NCBI GenBank assembly: GCA_046049665.1
Contig: JBJOQW010000043.1
Location: 1-18,786 of the forward strand
DNA length: 18,786 nucleotides
Reading direction: 5' to 3'
From: JAAFHS01 sp046049665
GTDB taxonomy: Bacteria > Pseudomonadota > Alphaproteobacteria > Rhodobacterales > Rhodobacteraceae
Numbering within the stretch: position 1 is the stretch's first letter; each line of letters begins with the position of its first letter. Shown in pieces: positions 14,556-18,786 of this stretch. The position numbers and the translations under genes were made by a program. The notes beneath the pieces were generated by a model. The model had not been told where the DNA came from and made no database searches. It saw nothing but the letters and a program-made list of their open reading frames with translations.

Positions 14556-14580
14556 GCCTAATTGCGCAGGGTCATTAGGC
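14556..14580. promoter_or_regulatory. Inverted repeat upstream of the PDC-chemoreceptor operon
   Basis: GCCTAAT (14556-14562) and ATTAGGC (14574-14580) are perfect 7-base arms 11 bases apart, 78 bases upstream of the PDC-like start. TTGCGCA also occurs twice here as a direct repeat (14547-14553 and 14562-14568). The symmetry and spacing suit a dimeric regulator or a leader hairpin. No clear sigma-70 or flagellar-type promoter was found in the 203-base gap 14479-14681, whose other content is the clpX terminator. Confidence 0.4.
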
Positions 14581-14634
14581 GCGTTTTTTGCGATCAAGGG
14601 CTGCCCAAAAGGCGTTTTGCGTAAAATGCGCAGC

Positions 14635-14660
14635 AAAAAGCCGCGGCAATCATGCCGCGG
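14635..14660 (-). terminator. Intrinsic terminator of clpX
   Basis: A perfect 8-bp stem (CCGCGGCA and TGCCGCGG) with a 4-base loop is followed, in the direction of clpX transcription, by CTTTTTG. It starts 21 bases after the clpX stop. This is a standard Rho-independent terminator. Confidence 0.85.
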
Positions 14661-14681
14661 CCTTTGCCTGCCAATCACAGC

Positions 14682-15947
<1,266 letters not shown>

Positions 15948-16009
15948 CGTCATCCTTTGCCGCCCTGCCCCGTCTGTGGGGGTCGCCGGGCCCTTCAAGA
16001 CCGCGTTCT

Positions 16010-16039
16010 TGGAAGCCTAAGACAAGCCTCAGGCTTCCA
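16010..16039 (-). repeat. Hairpin between clpP and clpX
   Basis: TGGAAGCCT (16010-16018) and AGGCTTCCA (16031-16039) are perfect 9-base arms around a 12-base loop, 19 bases after the clpP stop. No T run follows, so it is probably not a full terminator. It could adjust the ratio of ClpP to ClpX mRNA by processing or attenuation, which is inference. Confidence 0.45.
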
Positions 16040-16058
16040 CAATGTCAAATCGGCGCGC

Positions 16059-16691
16059 TCACTTTGCCGTGTCGTCTGCCTTGCCGCGGCTTTCCACGAT
16101 TTCGTCGATCAGCCCCCAGGCCTTTGCATCTTCGGCCGACATGAAGTTGTCACGCTCCAGTGCCGCCTCAACCGTCGCCAGATCCTGCCCCGTGTGCTTG
16201 ACGTAAATCTGGTTCAGCCGCAGCTTCAGCTTTTCCGTCTCGCGCGCGTGGATCATGATATCCGTCGCCTGTCCCTGATACCCGCCCGATGGCTGGTGCA
16301 CCATCACCCGGCTGTTGGGCAGGCTGTAGCGCATGCCCGCATGGCCCGCCGTCAACAACAGGCTCCCCATGGATGCCGCCTGCCCGATCACCAGCGTCGA
16401 AACCTTTGGCTTGATGTACTGCATCGTGTCATAGATCGACAAACCAGACGTCACCACGCCCCCCGGGCTGTTGATGTACATGCTGATTTCCTTGGTCGGA
16501 TTTTCCGCCTCAAGGAACAGCAGCTGCGCGCAGATCAGGCTCGACATGCCGTCATGCACTGGGCCTGACAGGAAAATGATCCGCTCCTTCAGCATGCGGC
16601 TGAAAATGTCATAGGCCCGCTCGCCCCGGCTTGTCTGTTCGACAACCATCGGAACAAGAGTGTTCATGTAATGCTCTACCGGATCGCGCAT
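16059..16691 (-). CDS. clpP: ATP-dependent Clp protease proteolytic subunit ClpP
   Basis: The serine peptidase that forms the 14-subunit chamber served by ClpX and ClpA. The 210-residue protein shows the catalytic triad Ser107 (GQAASMGSLL), His132 (MVHQPSGG) and Asp181 (ERDNFMS), each offset by nine from the mature E. coli numbering 98/123/172. YINSPGGVVTSGLSIYDTMQ and the handle-helix region are intact. The start at 16691 (MRDPVEHYMN) has GAGG upstream; the frame is open further upstream but without homology. An N-terminal propeptide is probably removed. It is the first gene of clpP-clpX and diverges from the photolyase-like gene. Confidence 0.98.
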   Translation of the reverse strand: MRDPVEHYMNTLVPMVVEQTSRGERAYDIFSRMLKERIIFLSGPVHDGMSSLICAQLLFLEAENPTKEISMYINSPGGVVTSGLSIYDTMQYIKPKVSTLVIGQAASMGSLLLTAGHAGMRYSLPNSRVMVHQPSGGYQGQATDIMIHARETEKLKLRLNQIYVKHTGQDLATVEAALERDNFMSAEDAKAWGLIDEIVESRGKADDTAK

Positions 16692-16740
16692 GGTGCCTCG
16701 CTGTGCTTTTGACTGTCGATAATACGTGTCGATGAACAGA

Positions 16741-16769
16741 GTCTTAGTTGTGCGCGCCGGGGGCTGCAA
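16741..16769 (-). promoter_or_regulatory. Candidate clpP promoter
   Basis: TTGCAG (16769-16764) and TAAGAC (16746-16741) are 17 bases apart, 50 bases upstream of clpP. The CCCTTG at the -35 side loosely recalls heat-shock (sigma-32) promoters, which drive clpP in many proteobacteria. A TATTAT at 16724-16719 is an alternative -10 without a good -35. Confidence 0.3.
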
Positions 16770-16813
16770 GGGCACCCCTTCCATTCCACAGCTCCCGCAC
16801 TAGCTCGGCCTGC

Positions 16814-18013
16814 ATGACAGATGCATCCCGTGCCGCCGGCCTTGCCCGCCTGAATGCCTTTTTGCCCCGTGCAGGCCTTGCCTATGCGCGTGATCGCAAC
16901 CGCGATCTGCCCGGCCACCACGCCGTTTCCGGCCTGTCGCCCTATATCCGCCACCGCCTTGTGCTGGAATCAGAGGTCGCCGATGCCGCCCTTGCCACCC
17001 ATGGCGCGCAAGAGGCCGAAAAATTCTTGTCCGAGGTTTACTGGCGCACCTACTGGAAGGGCTGGCTCGAACTGCGCCCCCGCATCTGGCAGGATTACAA
17101 ACAGGGCCTGCAGGCCGCATTGAACCGCACCGCCACCGAATCCGGTCTGCGCAAGGAATGGCAGGCCGCCTGCGAAGGCCGCACCGGCATTGACGGCTTT
17201 GATCACTGGGCGCAGGAGCTGGTCGACACCGGCTATCTGCATAACCACGCCCGCATGTGGTTTGCCTCGATCTGGATATTCACCCTGCGCCTGCCCTGGG
17301 AACTGGGTGCTGATTTCTTTCTGCGGCATTTGCTTGATGGTGATCCCGCCTCAAACACCCTGTCATGGCGGTGGGTCGGTGGCCTGCATACACCCGGCAA
17401 GACCTACCTTGCCACCGCTGAAAACATCGCCAAGAACACCAACCGCCGCTTTGCCCCGGCAGGCCTTGCCACGCAAACCTTCCCCCTGCGCGCCCCCGCA
17501 CCACCTGCCGCAGGCCCAGCACCCATCGGTGATGACTGGCCCCGCAGCGAAAACATCGCACTCTTGCTGCATGAGGATGATCTGGATGCAGGCTGGCTGC
17601 TGGCGCGCATCAATCCTGTGGCCACCGCCCTTGCCGCCTGCCCGGCTGACCGCTCACCCCTGACTGTCGCCCCGCAGGTCACCGCCTTTACCGCTGCCGC
17701 ACTGGCCGATGCCGCCACCCGCCTGCCCGCAAATGCCAGCACCTTTATGGGTGGTGACCTTGTCGGCGATCTGCACAAATGGGCGCTGAAATCCGGTGCG
17801 GATAGCGTGCTTTCCCCCTATGCCCCCACCGGCCCCATGGCCGATGTGCTGGCCAACCTTGCCAAAAAACTGGCCGCCGATGGCATCACCCTGACCCGCG
17901 CCCTGCGCCCCTATGACGCGGCCCTCTGGCCCCATGCCACGCATGGCTTCTTCCGCTTCCGCGAGGCGATCGGCCGCACGGATGACCGCCAAACCACAAT
18001 GGTCTTTGGTTAG
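16814..18013 (+). CDS. Photolyase/cryptochrome-like FAD-binding protein with swapped domain order
   Basis: A 399-residue protein whose N-terminal part (about 5-225) is the FAD-binding helical domain of the photolyase/cryptochrome family. Visible motifs are YARDRNRDLPGHHAVSGLSPYIRH (24-47), WRTYWKGWLELRP (77-89), HNHARMWFASIWIF (143-156) and the LDGDPASNTLSWRWVGG-x-H-x-PGK-x-YLATAENI block (174-205). The usual N-terminal Rossmann antenna domain is absent in front. Instead the residues after an Ala/Pro linker (about 226-245) run IALLLHEDDLDAGW ... KSGADSVLSPYAPTGPMADV ... AADGITLTRALRPYDAALWP ... FFRFREAI, which resembles that Rossmann domain placed at the C-terminus. The start at 16814 is chosen for the family boundary; its ribosome binding site is poor. 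A role in DNA repair or blue-light sensing is possible but unproven. Its stop overlaps the next gene tail to tail by four bases. Confidence 0.85.
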   Translation: MTDASRAAGLARLNAFLPRAGLAYARDRNRDLPGHHAVSGLSPYIRHRLVLESEVADAALATHGAQEAEKFLSEVYWRTYWKGWLELRPRIWQDYKQGLQAALNRTATESGLRKEWQAACEGRTGIDGFDHWAQELVDTGYLHNHARMWFASIWIFTLRLPWELGADFFLRHLLDGDPASNTLSWRWVGGLHTPGKTYLATAENIAKNTNRRFAPAGLATQTFPLRAPAPPAAGPAPIGDDWPRSENIALLLHEDDLDAGWLLARINPVATALAACPADRSPLTVAPQVTAFTAAALADAATRLPANASTFMGGDLVGDLHKWALKSGADSVLSPYAPTGPMADVLANLAKKLAADGITLTRALRPYDAALWPHATHGFFRFREAIGRTDDRQTTMVFG

Positions 18014-18786
18014 CCTTCATCTGCCAGCAGTGCCGCAATAACCTTCTGAGTCTGCGCCGCGATTGCCGCGTCAGTCTGCAAGCCTGCCGCCACGATCACC
18101 GCCTTCCACAGCGCCCAGCCCCGCGCCCGGTTCCATGTGGCCGCATCCATCTGCGTGGCATCCACAAACGCCGCGCGTGCATCCCCTTCAAACAAGGTCC
18201 GTGCAACCACCAGATCACAGGCCGGATCACCCACCGCAAGCCCACCAAAATCAATGATGGCCGCCAGTTCCCCATCCCGCAGCAGCATGTTTCCCGCCGC
18301 CATATCCCCATGCACCCAGACGTCCGGCCCCTGCCACGCAGACCGAAGTGCCCGCTCCCACAGTGCAAGCGCGCGCTCCGCATCCAGCCTGCCTGTCAGC
18401 GCCGCAATTCCCGCACGCGCCTCTGCGTCATACACCGCCAGACGCCCACCGCGTTCAAAGTTATGCGCGCCCGGTGCTGGCCCACCCGCCGTATCCATGG
18501 CCCATATGGCGCGCAGAAAACCCGCCACAGCCCGCGCCAATCGCACATCATGCGAAGGCGCTGTAACCGTTTCACCCTCAATCCATTCGTAGACGGACCA
18601 TGTCCACGCAAACAGCGCGCCCGCCCGTCCCAGTCCCACTGGACGGGGCACCGCAACCGGCAGGCCCTGCGCCAGAACCGGCAACCAGCGCTGCTCTTTC
18701 TTGACCTGCGCTGCGTAGCGTTCCGCGGATGGCAGCCGCACCAGTAACCCGTCGCCCAGCCGGAACGTGCGGTTATCCCAGCCCCC
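18010..18786 (-). CDS. Aminoglycoside phosphotransferase-like kinase (start outside window)
   Basis: A protein of the APH/choline kinase-like superfamily; 258 residues are visible and the 5' end lies beyond the window. The visible N-terminal part reads GWDNRTFRLGDGLLVRLPSA, the typical nucleotide-binding lobe of this group, with VYEWIEGE further on. The catalytic loop is VWVHGDMAAGNMLL (HGD with the downstream Asn) and the metal-binding motif is IIDFGGLAVGDPACDL. Related proteins are often labelled as aminoglycoside resistance enzymes, but in environmental bacteria the substrate is usually unknown, so no resistance should be inferred. It converges on the photolyase-like gene with a 4-base overlap of the stops. 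Confidence 0.9.
   Translation of the reverse strand, partial: GGWDNRTFRLGDGLLVRLPSAERYAAQVKKEQRWLPVLAQGLPVAVPRPVGLGRAGALFAWTWSVYEWIEGETVTAPSHDVRLARAVAGFLRAIWAMDTAGGPAPGAHNFERGGRLAVYDAEARAGIAALTGRLDAERALALWERALRSAWQGPDVWVHGDMAAGNMLLRDGELAAIIDFGGLAVGDPACDLVVARTLFEGDARAAFVDATQMDAATWNRARGWALWKAVIVAAGLQTDAAIAAQTQKVIAALLADEG

Noticed and set aside
18010..18786. The terminal kinase as an aminoglycoside resistance gene
   Set aside because: The HGD and DFG motifs only show the superfamily. Nothing in the context (no mobile element, no other resistance gene) supports resistance.

Overview
The window looks like a core-genome stretch of a GC-rich alphaproteobacterium, most probably of the family Rhodobacteraceae (Rhodobacterales). 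The reasons are the rpsB-tsf and clpP-clpX pairs, the gene for an NDUFA12-type complex I protein followed by a lone MlaD and a secreted DUF2155 protein, the accB-accC-aat run next to that operon, and a perfect CtrA-type box. There is no sign of a mobile element, CRISPR array, tRNA or rRNA. The genes are tightly packed: the longest non-coding gaps are 1111-1349, 8154-8376 and 14479-14681, all under 300 bases and each described below.

Layout. 1-1110 (minus): start of tsf and all of rpsB, with a structured rpsB leader upstream. 1350-3741 (plus): a three-gene, end-overlapping operon of a PfkB sugar/nucleoside kinase (probable pseudouridine kinase), a DUF1349 protein and pseudouridine-5'-phosphate glycosidase PsuG. 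3810-4802 (plus): a DUF502 membrane protein, a CtrA-type box and a small conserved-looking protein. 4809-4836: a 28-base perfect AT-rich palindrome between convergent genes. 4848-8153 (minus): preT, a DedA-family membrane protein and preA, i.e. the NAD-dependent dihydropyrimidine dehydrogenase with a membrane protein gene between its subunits. 8377-10901 (plus): accB, accC, aat. 10817-12044 (minus): NDUFA12-like protein, MlaD-like protein and DUF2155 protein, overlapping end to end; the last overlaps the end of aat by 85 bases. 12148-14478 (minus): a secreted PDC-like protein followed by a methyl-accepting chemotaxis protein. 14682-16691 (minus): clpP and clpX with a clear terminator. 16814-18013 (plus): a photolyase/cryptochrome-like protein in which the FAD domain comes first and a Rossmann-like segment appears to follow. 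18010-18786 (minus): an aminoglycoside-phosphotransferase-like kinase cut by the window end.

How the genes fit together. The clearest metabolic story is pyrimidine turnover: the kinase and PsuG should convert pseudouridine to ribose 5-phosphate plus uracil, and PreT-PreA reduces uracil to dihydrouracil. The two modules lie within about 1.1 kb of each other on opposite strands. The rest is housekeeping: fatty acid synthesis (accBC), N-end-rule tagging (aat) that feeds Clp proteolysis (clpP, clpX), complex I assembly, envelope lipid handling, and chemotaxis. I see no single large undescribed system. The most interesting leads are the DUF1349 gene locked between psuK and psuG, the DedA gene inside preTA, the apparently domain-swapped photolyase, the CtrA box in front of the small gene, and the 28-base palindrome.
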